In this document: piece by piece, positions 29,501 to 37,733 of the stretch
How positions within the stretch are numbered: position 1 is the first letter of the stretch
Layout: every line of letters begins with the position of its first letter
Assembly: GCA_023405815.1 (NCBI GenBank)
Contig: JAEXXM010000019.1
Location: 8,329 to 72,328 of the forward strand
DNA: 64,000 nucleotides
Direction: 5' to 3'
Origin: Pseudomonadota bacterium
GTDB taxonomy: Bacteria; Pseudomonadota; Alphaproteobacteria; Rhizobiales; Hyphomicrobiaceae
Translations under genes and position numbers: made by a program
Notes under the pieces: generated by a model
What the model saw: the letters and a program-made list of their open reading frames with translations, nothing else
The model's database searches: none
Told to the model about the DNA's origin: nothing

Positions 29501-29704
29501 CTGGTGTGGGCGATCGGCGCCGGTGCGGAGCTGCGGCAAGCGCTGGGTACGGCCGTGTTCGCCGGCATGATCGGCGTGACGTTCTTCGGACTTATCTTCA
29601 CGCCGGTCTTCTATGTGGTGTGCCGCTGGCTGGGCGATGTCTTCGCCCGCCGGCGCGGCGCACCGCGAAGCGAGACGTCCGGCCACGCGCAGCCGGCCGA
29701 GTGA
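26522..29704 (+). CDS. RND multidrug efflux permease (HAE-1, AcrB-like)
   Basis: A 1060-residue inner-membrane pump. It begins MRISHFFIDRPIFASVISVV, typical of HAE-1 permeases. The proton relay Asp pair is in IGIVVDDAIVVVENVERN (helix 4), and the relay Lys is in LIGLAAKNAILIVEFA (helix 10). Two large periplasmic porter/docking loops lie between helices 1-2 and 7-8. It exports hydrophobic or amphiphilic compounds with the adaptor encoded 11 bases upstream. It is last in the operon. Confidence 0.96.
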   Translation: MRISHFFIDRPIFASVISVVFIILGVVAVFRLPIAQYPEIAPPVVNVTGQYPGASAEVVASTVVAPLEQQINGVEHMLYISSNSTADGRFSISVTFDLGTDLDTAQVQVQNRVAIAQPRLPGDVRNIGVTVAKASPDLMMVVHLYSPDQTRDTLFISNYASVNVVDVLSRIQGVGSITVFGSRDYSMRVWLDPDRLQSLGLTANDVTAALQRQNVQVAAGILNQPPVEQPGAFQVSVQTLGRLADPAQFGEIVVKQSNDAVVRLKDVARVELAALDYGVISYLDKSPAVALGIFQLPGSNAIDTAAMIKEKMAELSKSFPAGLKYDIVYNPTEFIQQSVDAVVETILEAVVLVVLVVILFLQTWRAAIIPIVAIPVSLIGTFFLMGLFGFSLNNLSLFGLVLAIGIVVDDAIVVVENVERNMANGLSPREAAYRTMEEVGSALIAIALVLSAVFVPTAFITGISGQFYRQFALTIAGATVISLIVSLTLSPALCAMLLKPHSGSHRTAWYMWPLNAFFRAFNWSFDKMSLGYGWAVGRLVRLAVVMLVIYAGVIAFGMNEFRKTPIGFIPAVDGGYLITVTQLPPASSLSRTDAVNKRAVEMALETPGVAHAVNFVGFSGATRTNAPNAGAIFVTLKPFEERAKDPNQSAQAIRQALLAKFSTIQDAMVLVVAPPPVRGIGSAGGFRMMIQDRGGNGSAALQQATMAMMVKANQRPGLQQVFTLFENATPQLYLDIDRVKAQMLGINITDVFTALQTYLGSAYVNDFNLLGRTFRVTAQADSPYRLDIKDILKIRVRNSAGETVPLGSFTTVHNISAPSRVPRYNLYPAAELDGSAAPGYSQGQAIDLMQQIAAEVLPQGFGFEWTELAFQQIRAGDTAAFAFALGVVFVFLVLAAQFESLTLPLAVILIVPMSLIASISGVIMRGMDNNILTQVGFIVLIGLAAKNAILIVEFAAQLEDTGRTKFEAATEAARLRMRPILMTSLAFILGVVPLVWAIGAGAELRQALGTAVFAGMIGVTFFGLIFTPVFYVVCRWLGDVFARRRGAPRSETSGHAQPAE

Positions 29705-29873
29705 GGCACTCCGTTAGGGAGGCGCACATGACCCTTTCATGCCTGAGGTACGGCGCATGCGCCGGGCGCGTGATTTTATCGCCGGGACGGACCCGGCCGC
29801 CACTCTCCGACGTTCCTGATTAGGCAGGGCCTAATCGTCTGCACCCAGCCAACCCAGCCTAGCGAGGCGCCAG

Positions 29874-30332
29874 ATGATCAAGCTGACAATCAACGGTAAC
29901 GCGGTGGAGTTCGACGGTGACCCGTCGATGCCGCTCCTGTGGTTCCTGCGGGACGAGCAGGGGCTCACGGGAACAAAGTTCGGGTGTGGGATGGCGCAAT
30001 GCGGCGCATGCACCGTTCACGTCAACGGTCAGCCGCAACGCTCCTGCGTGTCGCCAATGAGCACCCTCGAAGGGGCTGACATCATCACCATCGAAGGGGC
30101 GGCGAGCAAGGAGACCGAAGCGGTGCGCGCCGCTTGGGTGGCCCTCGACGTTCCCCAATGCGGATACTGCCAGTCAGGGCAGATCATGTCGGCTGTCGGG
30201 CTGCTCAGCGTCAATCCGAAGCCGACCGACGAGGACATCGATCTCGCCATGACCGGCAACGTCTGCCGCTGCTGCACCTATCATCGCATTCGGGCCGCGA
30301 TCCACGACGCGGCCCAGCGTCTGGAGGGCTGA
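29874..30332 (+). CDS. Molybdenum hydroxylase 2Fe-2S subunit (IorA/CoxS-like)
   Basis: A 152-residue protein with both [2Fe-2S] clusters of xanthine-oxidase-family small subunits. The plant-type cluster is GCGMAQCGACTVHVNG, and the C-terminal four-helix-bundle cluster is CGYCQSGQI with CRCCTYHRIRAAI. It moves electrons from the Mo centre to an external acceptor. It lies two bases before the Mo subunit gene. The absence of a FAD-subunit gene fits the isoquinoline 1-oxidoreductase/aldehyde-oxidase type, which uses cytochrome c. Confidence 0.93.
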   Translation: MIKLTINGNAVEFDGDPSMPLLWFLRDEQGLTGTKFGCGMAQCGACTVHVNGQPQRSCVSPMSTLEGADIITIEGAASKETEAVRAAWVALDVPQCGYCQSGQIMSAVGLLSVNPKPTDEDIDLAMTGNVCRCCTYHRIRAAIHDAAQRLEG

Positions 30333-30334
30333 CC

Positions 30335-32500
30335 ATGAACGTTCCAGCCTCAGCCAATCGCCGTCAATTCCTACAGGGCTCGGCAGCGGCCGGTCTTGTC
30401 ATCGGTTTCCATCTTCCGGCTGCAGGTCGCGCTCTTGCGGCGGAGCCGGAGGGTGAGTTCATCCCCAATGCCTTCATCCGCATCGCACCCGACAACACGG
30501 TGACGGTGCTGTGCAAGCACATCGAGTTCGGGCAAGGGCCGTATACCGGCGTTGCCACCATTCTTGCCGACGAGCTCGACGCCGACTGGGCGCAGATGCG
30601 CGTCGAGTCCGCCCCCGCCGATGCGAAGAAGTACGCCAACACTGCTTTCGGCATTCAGGGCACGGGCGGCTCGACCGCGATGGCCAACTCCTGGGACCAA
30701 TTGCGGGCCGCGGGTGCCGAAGCGCGCGCTCGGCTGATTGCGGCTGCTGCGAAAAGGTGGGGTGTCGATCCCGGCTCGATCAGCATCGAGAAGGGTGTCG
30801 TCAAGGATACGACGGGCCACTCGGCGGCGTTCGGCGAGCTGGCGCAACTCGCGCAAGAGACGCACGTTGCCGGGCCGTTCAAGCCGAAGGAGCCGGACGC
30901 CTGGAAGCTGATCGGCGCGGCGAAGCTGCCGAAGGTCGACACGCTGGAGAAGACGAACGGGAAGGCGACCTACACCATCGATGTGAAGTTGCCCGACATG
31001 CTGACGTGCGTGATCGAGCGGCCGTCGCGCTTCAACGCGAAGGTGAAATCGTTCGACGGCTCGGCGGCGCTCGCGGTTCCGGGAGTGAAGGAGGTGTTCG
31101 CCGTTCCGCAGGGCGTTGCCGTGCTTGCGACGGGCTACTGGGCGGCGAAGAAGGGGCGCGATGCCGTCAAGGTTGAGTGGGACGAAACAGGGACCGAGGC
31201 GCGCAGCAGCAACCAGATCATCAAGGAGTACGTCGATCTCGTCGCGAAGCAGGGTGCGATTGCGCGCAACGATGGCGACGCCGACGCGGCACTCTCGGGT
31301 GCCGCAAAAGTCATCGAGGCGACGTATGTGTTCCCGTATCTCGCGCACGCGCCGATGGAGCCGAACAACTGTGTGATCCACCGCACCGCGGATGGGGGCG
31401 TCGAGCTATTGTTCGGCTCGCAGCTGCAGACGGTCGATCAGCAGACGGCGGCTGCGGTGCTCGGGCTGAAGCCTGAACAGGTCAAGATCAAGACGCTGCT
31501 CGCGGGCGGTAGCTTCGGGCGGCGCGCTACTCCGGCCGGCGACATGGCCGCCGAGGCCGCGCAGGTGCTCAAGGCCGCCAAGCACCAGGGACCGATCAAG
31601 GTGTTGTGGTCGCGCGAGGACGACATCAAGGGTGGGCGCTATCGCCCGATCTTCGTGCACAAGCTTCGCGGCGCCGTCGACAAGGACGGCAACATCACTG
31701 GCTGGGACCAAGTGATTGTCGGCCAGTCGTTTATGAAGGGCTCGCCGTTCGAATCCGGCATGATCAAGAACGGCATCGACCAGACGATGGTCGAGGGTGC
31801 GAGCACGCTGCCGTACCAGATTCCGAATTTGCGCGTTTCGGCGCACATGGCGGATGTCGGTGTGCCGACCCTGTGGTGGCGCTCGGTGGGATCGACGCAC
31901 ACGGCGTTCTCGACCGAGACGTTCCTCGATCAGCTCGCGGAGGTGGCCGGCGTCGATCCGCTGGACATACGGCGCAAGCTCCTCGCGAAGCATCCGCGCC
32001 ATCTCGGCGTGCTCGAGCTCGCGGCGGAGAAGGCCGGATGGGGTAAGCCGCTTGCGCCGGGCCGCGCGCGTGGGCTCGCGGTGCACGAGTCGTTCCACTC
32101 CTTCGTCGCTCACGTCGTCGAGGTATCGGCGGGCGAGGACGGCTTGCCAAAGGTCGAGAAGGTCGTGGTTGCTGCAGATTGCGGCATTCCCATCAACCGG
32201 GACGTCATCAAGGCACAGCTCGAAGGTGGCATGGGCTTCGGATTGTCGGCAGCATTGTTCGCGTCGGTCGATCTGGAGGACGGGCGCGTGGTGCAGTCGA
32301 ACTTCCACGACTATCGCGTGCTGCGCATCAACGAGATGCCCGATGTCGAGGTGCACATCGTGCCCTCGAAGGAGAAGCCGACCGGCATCGGCGAGCCGGG
32401 TACGCCGCCGATTGCTCCGGCCATTGCCAACGCATGGTCGAAGCTGACAGGGCAGCGCGTGTTCACGCTGCCATTCTCGCACTCTGCGGCCAAGGCCTGA
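30335..32500 (+). CDS. Molybdopterin-binding aldehyde/isoquinoline oxidoreductase, large subunit (IorB-like)
   Basis: A 721-residue protein with a twin-arginine-type signal, ANRRQFLQGSAAAGLVIGF, at residues ~6-24, so the complex is exported folded to the periplasm. Mo-binding signatures include LCKHIEFGQGPYTGVATILA and the active-site Glu in GIGEPGTPPIAPAIANA near the C terminus. Substrate could be an aldehyde, N-heterocycle or similar. It is followed by a diheme cytochrome c and then by XdhC- and MocA-type genes, which supports one functional unit. Confidence 0.92.
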   Translation: MNVPASANRRQFLQGSAAAGLVIGFHLPAAGRALAAEPEGEFIPNAFIRIAPDNTVTVLCKHIEFGQGPYTGVATILADELDADWAQMRVESAPADAKKYANTAFGIQGTGGSTAMANSWDQLRAAGAEARARLIAAAAKRWGVDPGSISIEKGVVKDTTGHSAAFGELAQLAQETHVAGPFKPKEPDAWKLIGAAKLPKVDTLEKTNGKATYTIDVKLPDMLTCVIERPSRFNAKVKSFDGSAALAVPGVKEVFAVPQGVAVLATGYWAAKKGRDAVKVEWDETGTEARSSNQIIKEYVDLVAKQGAIARNDGDADAALSGAAKVIEATYVFPYLAHAPMEPNNCVIHRTADGGVELLFGSQLQTVDQQTAAAVLGLKPEQVKIKTLLAGGSFGRRATPAGDMAAEAAQVLKAAKHQGPIKVLWSREDDIKGGRYRPIFVHKLRGAVDKDGNITGWDQVIVGQSFMKGSPFESGMIKNGIDQTMVEGASTLPYQIPNLRVSAHMADVGVPTLWWRSVGSTHTAFSTETFLDQLAEVAGVDPLDIRRKLLAKHPRHLGVLELAAEKAGWGKPLAPGRARGLAVHESFHSFVAHVVEVSAGEDGLPKVEKVVVAADCGIPINRDVIKAQLEGGMGFGLSAALFASVDLEDGRVVQSNFHDYRVLRINEMPDVEVHIVPSKEKPTGIGEPGTPPIAPAIANAWSKLTGQRVFTLPFSHSAAKA

Positions 32501-32510
32501 GGAGGACCCA

Positions 32511-33122
32511 ATGCGAAAATTGGCTATCCTGTTCATCGGAGCCGCGGCTATTGTCGCTATAGGCGCGGCGGTCTCGGCCAAGCAGCCGGATGCAGGCAAC
32601 ACGCTCAAGTCGGTGCAGTCGTTCGCCTCGATCGCGGACGAAAGGCAGCGCTCTGTGGCGCTGTTCCAGGAAGCCGGCAAGGTCATCACACACGCGCGTT
32701 GCATGAACTGCCATCCGGCCGGCGACCGGCCCGCCCAGGGCGACGACCGGCACCCGCACATGCCGCTGGTGGTGCGGGGCGTCGACAACTTCGGCGCCAT
32801 CGGTATGCGCTGCACGACCTGCCATGGCCCGGCGAACTTCGATCCGGGCGGCGTGCCGGGACATCCCGCATGGCACCTTGCGCCGATCGAGATGGCATGG
32901 GTCGGCAAGTCGCTGGGCGCGATCTGCGAGCAGATCAAGGATCCCAGCCGGAATGGCGGCATGTCGATGGAACAACTCGTCCATCACATGGCGGAAGATT
33001 CGCTCGTCGGCTGGGGGTGGAATCCCGGTGTCGGGCGCGAGCCGGCGCCCGGCACGCAGAAGGAGTTCGGAGCGCTGATCAAGGCCTGGGTGGACACCGG
33101 AGCCGTCTGCCCGGCAACCTGA
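32511..33122 (+). CDS. Diheme c-type cytochrome, electron acceptor of the Mo hydroxylase
   Basis: A 203-residue periplasmic protein with a signal peptide (residues 1-23) and two heme-attachment motifs, CMNCH (64-68) and CTTCH (101-105). Met or His sixth ligands cannot be assigned with certainty. Located 10 bases after the Mo subunit, with GGAGG before the ATG. It most likely takes electrons from the iron-sulfur subunit and passes them to the respiratory chain. Confidence 0.88.
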   Translation: MRKLAILFIGAAAIVAIGAAVSAKQPDAGNTLKSVQSFASIADERQRSVALFQEAGKVITHARCMNCHPAGDRPAQGDDRHPHMPLVVRGVDNFGAIGMRCTTCHGPANFDPGGVPGHPAWHLAPIEMAWVGKSLGAICEQIKDPSRNGGMSMEQLVHHMAEDSLVGWGWNPGVGREPAPGTQKEFGALIKAWVDTGAVCPAT

Positions 33123-33144
33123 TCTGGCGCGGCGAGGTGTGTCG

Positions 33145-34149
33145 ATGAACCTCAGAATTGATCCTCCGATGCAGGCGGGGAGCGGCGTCTGGCAGACGGC
33201 GCGGCGCTGGCTGGCCGAGCAGGGGCAGGCGGCAGTCGCCACCGTCGTCGCGACGTGGGGGTCCGCTCCGGTGCCGGCTGGCGGCCAGCTCGTCGTCGGG
33301 CCCGGTGATCGCTTCGAGGGATCGGTTTCGGGCGGATGCGTGGAAGTCGACGTCCTGGTCGAGGCCGCCGACGCCATGGCCGCGGGCAAGCCCAAGCTCA
33401 TCGAGTACGGCGTCAGCGACGAGGCCGCGTGGCGCGTCGGGCTCGCGTGCGGCGGCACGATCAAGGTTTTTGTCGAACCGCTGACGCGCGCGGACATTCC
33501 CGTGATCGACGCCATACTTGCCGCTGCCGAGCAGCGCAGAAGCATGCTTATTGCGACCAAGACGGTCGATGGCTCCCGCCGCATCTTCGGCGCGGACGAG
33601 GTTCCCGAAGCGCTCGCTGCGCACTTTGCAGAGGGGGGCACCCGACTGATCGATACTCCTGAAGGGCCCGTCGTCGTGCAGCCGCTGCTGCCGCCGCTGC
33701 GCGTTGTCGTCGCCGGCGCCACGCACATCGGGCAGGTGTTCGCGGAGATGGCGCGTCTCGTCGGCTACAGCGTGACGGTGATCGACCCGCGACCGATGTT
33801 TGCCAGCGCGGAGCGGTTCGGCACGGTTGCCATGCCCGAGTGGCCGCAAGAGTCGCTCGATGAACTGGGTTTCGACGAGCGAACGGCGGTGGTCGCGCTC
33901 ACTCATGCTGCGCATATCGACGATGAGGTGCTCGCGGCGGCTCTGCGCTCGCCCTGCCTCTACATCGGTGCATTAGGCTCGCGGGCGACAAATGCAAAGC
34001 GGATGGAGCGGCTCAAAGCTGCCGGGTTCGATGAGGAGGCGCTGAAGCGCATTCATGCTCCCGTGGGCCTCAACATCGGTGCGAAGGGTCCGGCGGAGAT
34101 CGCCGTCTCGATCCTAGCCGAGATCGTCAAAGTGGTTCGCGGTGCCTAA
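33145..34149 (+). CDS. XdhC/CoxI-family molybdenum cofactor insertion protein
   Basis: A 334-residue protein. The N-terminal XdhC_CoxI domain has TVVATWGSAPVPAGGQLVVG and EGSVSGGCVEVDVLVEAA. The C-terminal Rossmann domain has RVVVAGATHIGQVFAEMARL and CLYIGALGSRATNAKRMERL. Family members bind Mo cofactor, promote its sulfuration and hand it to xanthine-oxidase-type enzymes. The ATG at 33145 is preferred over the in-frame GTG at 33139 because GAGG lies seven bases before it. It overlaps the mocA-like gene by eight bases. Confidence 0.9.
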   Translation: MNLRIDPPMQAGSGVWQTARRWLAEQGQAAVATVVATWGSAPVPAGGQLVVGPGDRFEGSVSGGCVEVDVLVEAADAMAAGKPKLIEYGVSDEAAWRVGLACGGTIKVFVEPLTRADIPVIDAILAAAEQRRSMLIATKTVDGSRRIFGADEVPEALAAHFAEGGTRLIDTPEGPVVVQPLLPPLRVVVAGATHIGQVFAEMARLVGYSVTVIDPRPMFASAERFGTVAMPEWPQESLDELGFDERTAVVALTHAAHIDDEVLAAALRSPCLYIGALGSRATNAKRMERLKAAGFDEEALKRIHAPVGLNIGAKGPAEIAVSILAEIVKVVRGA

Positions 34150-34759
34150 GGGAGAAATTGCCGCGGTCGTTCTCGCTGCCGGCGCCTCGCGCCGCTTCGG
34201 CGAATACAACAAGCTGCTTGCGGAGATCGGCGGGCAGACGCTCATCGCCTGCGTCCTTAAGGTGCTAGCGGATGCTGGCGTTGCACAGGTGATCGTGGTG
34301 ACGGGGTGGGATGGCGAAGGGGTTTCCCGGGCGGTGCGCGGACATGACGTGCGGCTCGTGCACAATGCCGGCTGGGATGCTGGGATGGGGAGCTCCATTG
34401 GCGTCGGCATCGCGGCGCTCGATGCTGCGGCGTCCGGCGCGATCATCATTCCCTCGGACATGCCGCGGCTCACATCCGGCTTCATCGCCGCATTGATGGA
34501 AACCTTCGAGGGGGCAGGGGGCGAGCGGGTCGTCTATCCGACGACTCTCGCGGGCGAGCAGCGCAATCCGGTGCTGTGGCCGAGGCGGTTCTTCGGCGCG
34601 TTGCAGGGTCTAAATCCGGCTGAGGGGGCGAAGTCGCTATTACTGCAGCTGCCGGCGTCAGACCGTATCGCCTTGGCAATCGAAGACGCAGGCGTGTTCC
34701 TCGATGTCGATACGCAGGCGGAGCTCGACAAGGCGCGCGGCGGACAAGCCGGCAGTTAA
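34142..34759 (+). CDS. MobA-like NTP transferase (molybdenum cofactor cytidylyltransferase type)
   Basis: A 205-residue nucleotidyltransferase. VVLAAGASRRFGEYNKLL is the NTP-binding signature and IIPSDMPRLT the metal-binding Asp motif. The MocA-like subfamily makes molybdopterin cytosine dinucleotide for the xanthine oxidase family. The start is GTG within the 3' end of the XdhC gene, suggesting translational coupling. It completes the Mo hydroxylase operon. Confidence 0.9.
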   Translation: MPKGEIAAVVLAAGASRRFGEYNKLLAEIGGQTLIACVLKVLADAGVAQVIVVTGWDGEGVSRAVRGHDVRLVHNAGWDAGMGSSIGVGIAALDAAASGAIIIPSDMPRLTSGFIAALMETFEGAGGERVVYPTTLAGEQRNPVLWPRRFFGALQGLNPAEGAKSLLLQLPASDRIALAIEDAGVFLDVDTQAELDKARGGQAGS

Positions 34760-34762
34760 GCG

Positions 34763-35950
34763 CTACTTGGTAGCGGCGAGACGCTGCAGCCCGGCTTCGA
34801 GGTCGGCGCGTAGATCGTCAACGTCCTCCAGGCCGATGTGCAGGCGCAGCGTCGGGCCCTCGGGCTCCCACTTGGTGGCAGTCCTGTAGCTCCTGGCATC
34901 GAAGGGGATGACGAGGCTCTCGTAGCCGCCCCATGAGAAGCCCATGCCGAACAGCCTCAGCCCGTCGAGCATGACGGCGACGGCCTTGTCGCTCGCCGGC
35001 TTCAAGACAACGCCGAAGAGGCCGCTAGCGCCGAGGAAGTCGCGCTTCCATAAAGCGTGCTGGGGGTGGCTCGGCAGGCCCGGATGCAGCACCCGGGAAA
35101 CTTCGGGGCGACTCTCGAGCCAGCGGGCGATCTCGAGCGCGGACCGCTGGTGCTGGGCGAGGCGCGTTGCGAGCGTGCGCAGGCCGCGCATGCCGAGATA
35201 GGTCTCCTCAGAGCCCGGGGAAACCCCGAGAAGGTCCTTGGCCTGCGCGACGTACTTGGCGGCGCGCGCGTTCGACGTGATGGCTCCGAGCATCGCGTCG
35301 GCGTGGCCGACGATGTACTTGGTTGCGGCCTGGATCGATACGTCGACGCCGTGGTCGAACGGCTTGAAGTACAGCGGGCTCGCCCAGGTGTTGTCCATCA
35401 GCAGCCAGAGGTCGCGCTCGGCAGCGACCCGCGCGATGGCGGGGATGTCCTGCACCTCGAACGTCTGCGAGCCGGGGCTCTCGGTGAAGATGAGGCGCGT
35501 ATTGGGACGGACAAGCTCGGCGATGCCGGCGCCGATCAGCGGATCGTAGTAGGTCGTCTCCACGCCGAGCTTCGCCAGCATGTAGTCGCAAAACTTGCGC
35601 GTCGGCTGATAGGTGTTGTCCACCATCAGGAGGTGGTCGCCGGCCTTGACGAAGGCGAGGATGGCAGTGCTGACTGCCTGATAGCCGGAGCCGGTCAGGG
35701 CGCAGGCTGCTCCGCCCTCGACGTCGGCGATGGCCTCCTCGAGCGACCGGATCGTCGGCGTGGCGGTGCGGCCGTAGGTATATGGCTGATCCCGCTTCCA
35801 CAGCTTCTCGACGGTGGGGAAAAGCACCGTCGAGCCGCGGTAGACCGGGGGGTTTACGAAGCCGAAGTTCTCATGCGGGGCCCGGCCCGAGTGGACGACC
35901 TTGGTCGCCGGCGCCTCGGGGCGCGGTGGTTTCTTGTCGGAAGTTGACAT
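34763..35950 (-). CDS. metC: Cystathionine beta-lyase
   Basis: A 395-residue PLP enzyme of the Cys/Met metabolism family. The PLP lysine is in VSIQAATKYIVGHADAMLG, and YTYGRTATPTIRSLEEAIA provides the phosphate-contact Tyr/Arg of the neighbouring subunit. FSWGGYESLV near the C terminus is typical of the MetC subgroup. It cleaves cystathionine to homocysteine, pyruvate and ammonia. The ATG follows GAGGAC. It converges on the mocA-like gene with only three bases between the stops. Confidence 0.93.
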   Translation of the reverse strand: MSTSDKKPPRPEAPATKVVHSGRAPHENFGFVNPPVYRGSTVLFPTVEKLWKRDQPYTYGRTATPTIRSLEEAIADVEGGAACALTGSGYQAVSTAILAFVKAGDHLLMVDNTYQPTRKFCDYMLAKLGVETTYYDPLIGAGIAELVRPNTRLIFTESPGSQTFEVQDIPAIARVAAERDLWLLMDNTWASPLYFKPFDHGVDVSIQAATKYIVGHADAMLGAITSNARAAKYVAQAKDLLGVSPGSEETYLGMRGLRTLATRLAQHQRSALEIARWLESRPEVSRVLHPGLPSHPQHALWKRDFLGASGLFGVVLKPASDKAVAVMLDGLRLFGMGFSWGGYESLVIPFDARSYRTATKWEPEGPTLRLHIGLEDVDDLRADLEAGLQRLAATK

Positions 35951-36003
35951 CGGGCGGGTCCTCAGCGCCGCGGTTGGCGGCCCGTGTGGCGCAAGTTGCG
36001 GGT

Positions 36004-36023
36004 CCGGTCAAGGCCTTGACCGG
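36004..36023. promoter_or_regulatory. Perfect 20-bp palindrome upstream of metC
   Basis: CCGGTCAAGGCCTTGACCGG is its own reverse complement. It lies 54 bases before the metC start and about 100 bases before the divergent binding-protein gene, a good position for a dimeric repressor or activator site serving one or both. I found no second copy of this 20-mer by eye. Confidence 0.45.
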
Positions 36024-36124
36024 GCCGGAGTTCCGCGGGATTGAGCGGCATCACCCCACGTGAGCCGGCGCTGCACGGCGTCCCTTGCGTGTTTGGCGCC
36101 GTGGCACCACACTGAAGCTATACC

Positions 36125-37168
36125 ATGCAAATGCTCCAGCACCTCCGCCGCATCTCGATCGCTGTCCTTGGTTTGGGCGTGCTGCTCGCGTCCGCCATTG
36201 CGGCGGAAGCCGCCGAAACGACGACCCTCGACGCGATCAGGGCGCGCGGGAGTCTGTCGTGCGGCATCGGCGAGCCGCAGCCGGGGTTCTCCAACGTCGG
36301 CTCGGCCGGAGAGCGCTCGGGGCTCGACGTCGAATTCTGCACGGCCTTGGCGGCCGCTGTCTTCGGCAGCAAGGATGCGGTGAAATTCTGGCCGCTCAGC
36401 GCCAACGACCGCTTCAAGGCCCTGCAAGCGGGCGATGTCGATGTGCTGGCACGGGGTGCCACCTGGACGCTCAGCCGCGATACCGAACTCGGGGCGCGCT
36501 TCACCGGTGTCCTGTTCTATGACGGCCAGGGATTTCTGACGCGCCGGGGCAACGCGGTCAGCAGCGTCCTCGAGCTTTCCGGGGCATCCGTCTGTGCACT
36601 GCCCGGAGCCATGGGCGAGCAGGGGGTGGCGAACTTCTTCGGCACGCAGCGCATGCGCTACCAGATCGTCTCGAAGGAGAGCTGGGAAGATCTCGTCAAG
36701 GCCTATGCCGCAGGAAGCTGCACTGTCCTGACAGGTGACGTATCGCTCTTGGCGGAGGCGCGCAGCAAGCTCAAGGCGTCCGCCGACCACATCATTCTCC
36801 CCGAGCTGATCACGAAGGAGCCGCTTGGGCCGGCGGTCCGACAGGATGATCCGCAATGGTTTGCGGTCGTCCGGTGGACGCTGATGGCGCTAATCGAGGC
36901 CGAGGAGCTCGGGCTCACGAGCGCCAACGTCGATGCGCAGCGCGCGGCTACGGACCCCAGCATTCGCCGCTTCCTGGGACTTGAGGCGAATCTCGGCCAA
37001 GCGCTGGGGCTGCCGCGTGACTGGGCCTATCAGGTGGTGAAGAACGTCGGCAACTACGGCGAGGTGTTCGACCGTTCGCTCGGAATGAAGTCCGACCTGA
37101 AAATGGCTCGCGGGCTCAACAACTCGTGGACCAAGGGCGGGCTGATGTATTCGATGCCCTTCCGCTGA
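36125..37168 (+). CDS. Amino-acid ABC transporter substrate-binding protein (AapJ-like)
   Basis: A 347-residue periplasmic protein with a signal peptide (~1-30). TTLDAIRARGSLSCGIGEPQ followed by DVEFCTALAAAVFG and ARGATWTLSRDTELG is the pattern of general L-amino-acid-binding proteins (SBP_bac_3). No permease or ATPase genes are next to it, so it is an orphan and must use a transporter encoded elsewhere or act otherwise. The upstream ribosome-binding signal (GAAG) is weak. Confidence 0.9.
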   Translation: MQMLQHLRRISIAVLGLGVLLASAIAAEAAETTTLDAIRARGSLSCGIGEPQPGFSNVGSAGERSGLDVEFCTALAAAVFGSKDAVKFWPLSANDRFKALQAGDVDVLARGATWTLSRDTELGARFTGVLFYDGQGFLTRRGNAVSSVLELSGASVCALPGAMGEQGVANFFGTQRMRYQIVSKESWEDLVKAYAAGSCTVLTGDVSLLAEARSKLKASADHIILPELITKEPLGPAVRQDDPQWFAVVRWTLMALIEAEELGLTSANVDAQRAATDPSIRRFLGLEANLGQALGLPRDWAYQVVKNVGNYGEVFDRSLGMKSDLKMARGLNNSWTKGGLMYSMPFR

Positions 37169-37181
37169 GACGTAGTAGCGT

Positions 37182-37733
37182 ATGTCGCCCCACTTCTTGC
37201 CGTCGATCGATCTCCCTGTCCTCCTGGCCGGCGTAGTCGTCGCCGCGCTGCTGGCGACGCTCGTAGCGCTCCTGATCCGCAATCTTCGCCGGCGGCGCCG
37301 GGTCCCCGCCGAGGCTGTGGCGGTCGCGGAGGAGCCCGCTGCTCCTGCCAAGGTTGCGGCCATCGATGGGGCCGCGCTTCTTGCGGCCGTCGCGGAAGCG
37401 GAGGCGGAAGGTGCGGCGCGCCGGCTGCCGGGCCTCTACCTGTCACTGGCCCAATGGCGCATCGACAGTGGGGATGTGGCGCCGGCCGGCGACCTCTTGC
37501 GCAAGAGCATACGCGGGGCATCGACAGCCGGCCTCAAGGATACACACGCGAAGGCCCGCGTGGCGCTGGGAGACCTCGCCCAGGCCGCGGGCGACCCGGT
37601 GACGGCGTGCGAGCATTGGCAGATTGCGCGGCAGCTTTTTCACGAGCTGGGACAGCGCGGCGATTTCGACGCGGTCGACGCGCGCATGCTGCGCAACGGC
37701 TGTCCGACGGACTGGGTGCTGACGGATTTCTAG
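37182..37733 (+). CDS. Membrane-anchored TPR-like protein, unknown
   Basis: A 183-residue protein with one N-terminal membrane helix (LLAGVVVAALLATLVALLI, ~12-30), a basic stop-transfer cluster RNLRRRRRV, a short Ala/Pro/Glu linker, and helical repeats ~70-165 (GLYLSLAQWRIDSGDVAPAG, AKARVALGDLAQAAGDPVTA). The soluble part resembles tetratricopeptide-type helix pairs. It starts 13 bases after the binding-protein gene and probably shares its transcript. The topology suggests a cytoplasmic TPR domain. Confidence 0.65.
   Translation: MSPHFLPSIDLPVLLAGVVVAALLATLVALLIRNLRRRRRVPAEAVAVAEEPAAPAKVAAIDGAALLAAVAEAEAEGAARRLPGLYLSLAQWRIDSGDVAPAGDLLRKSIRGASTAGLKDTHAKARVALGDLAQAAGDPVTACEHWQIARQLFHELGQRGDFDAVDARMLRNGCPTDWVLTDF

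Noticed and set aside
34970..36060. A SAM-type riboswitch upstream of metC
   Set aside because: The leader has no recognisable SAM-II or SAM/SAH core. Only a simple palindrome (36004-36023) is present.
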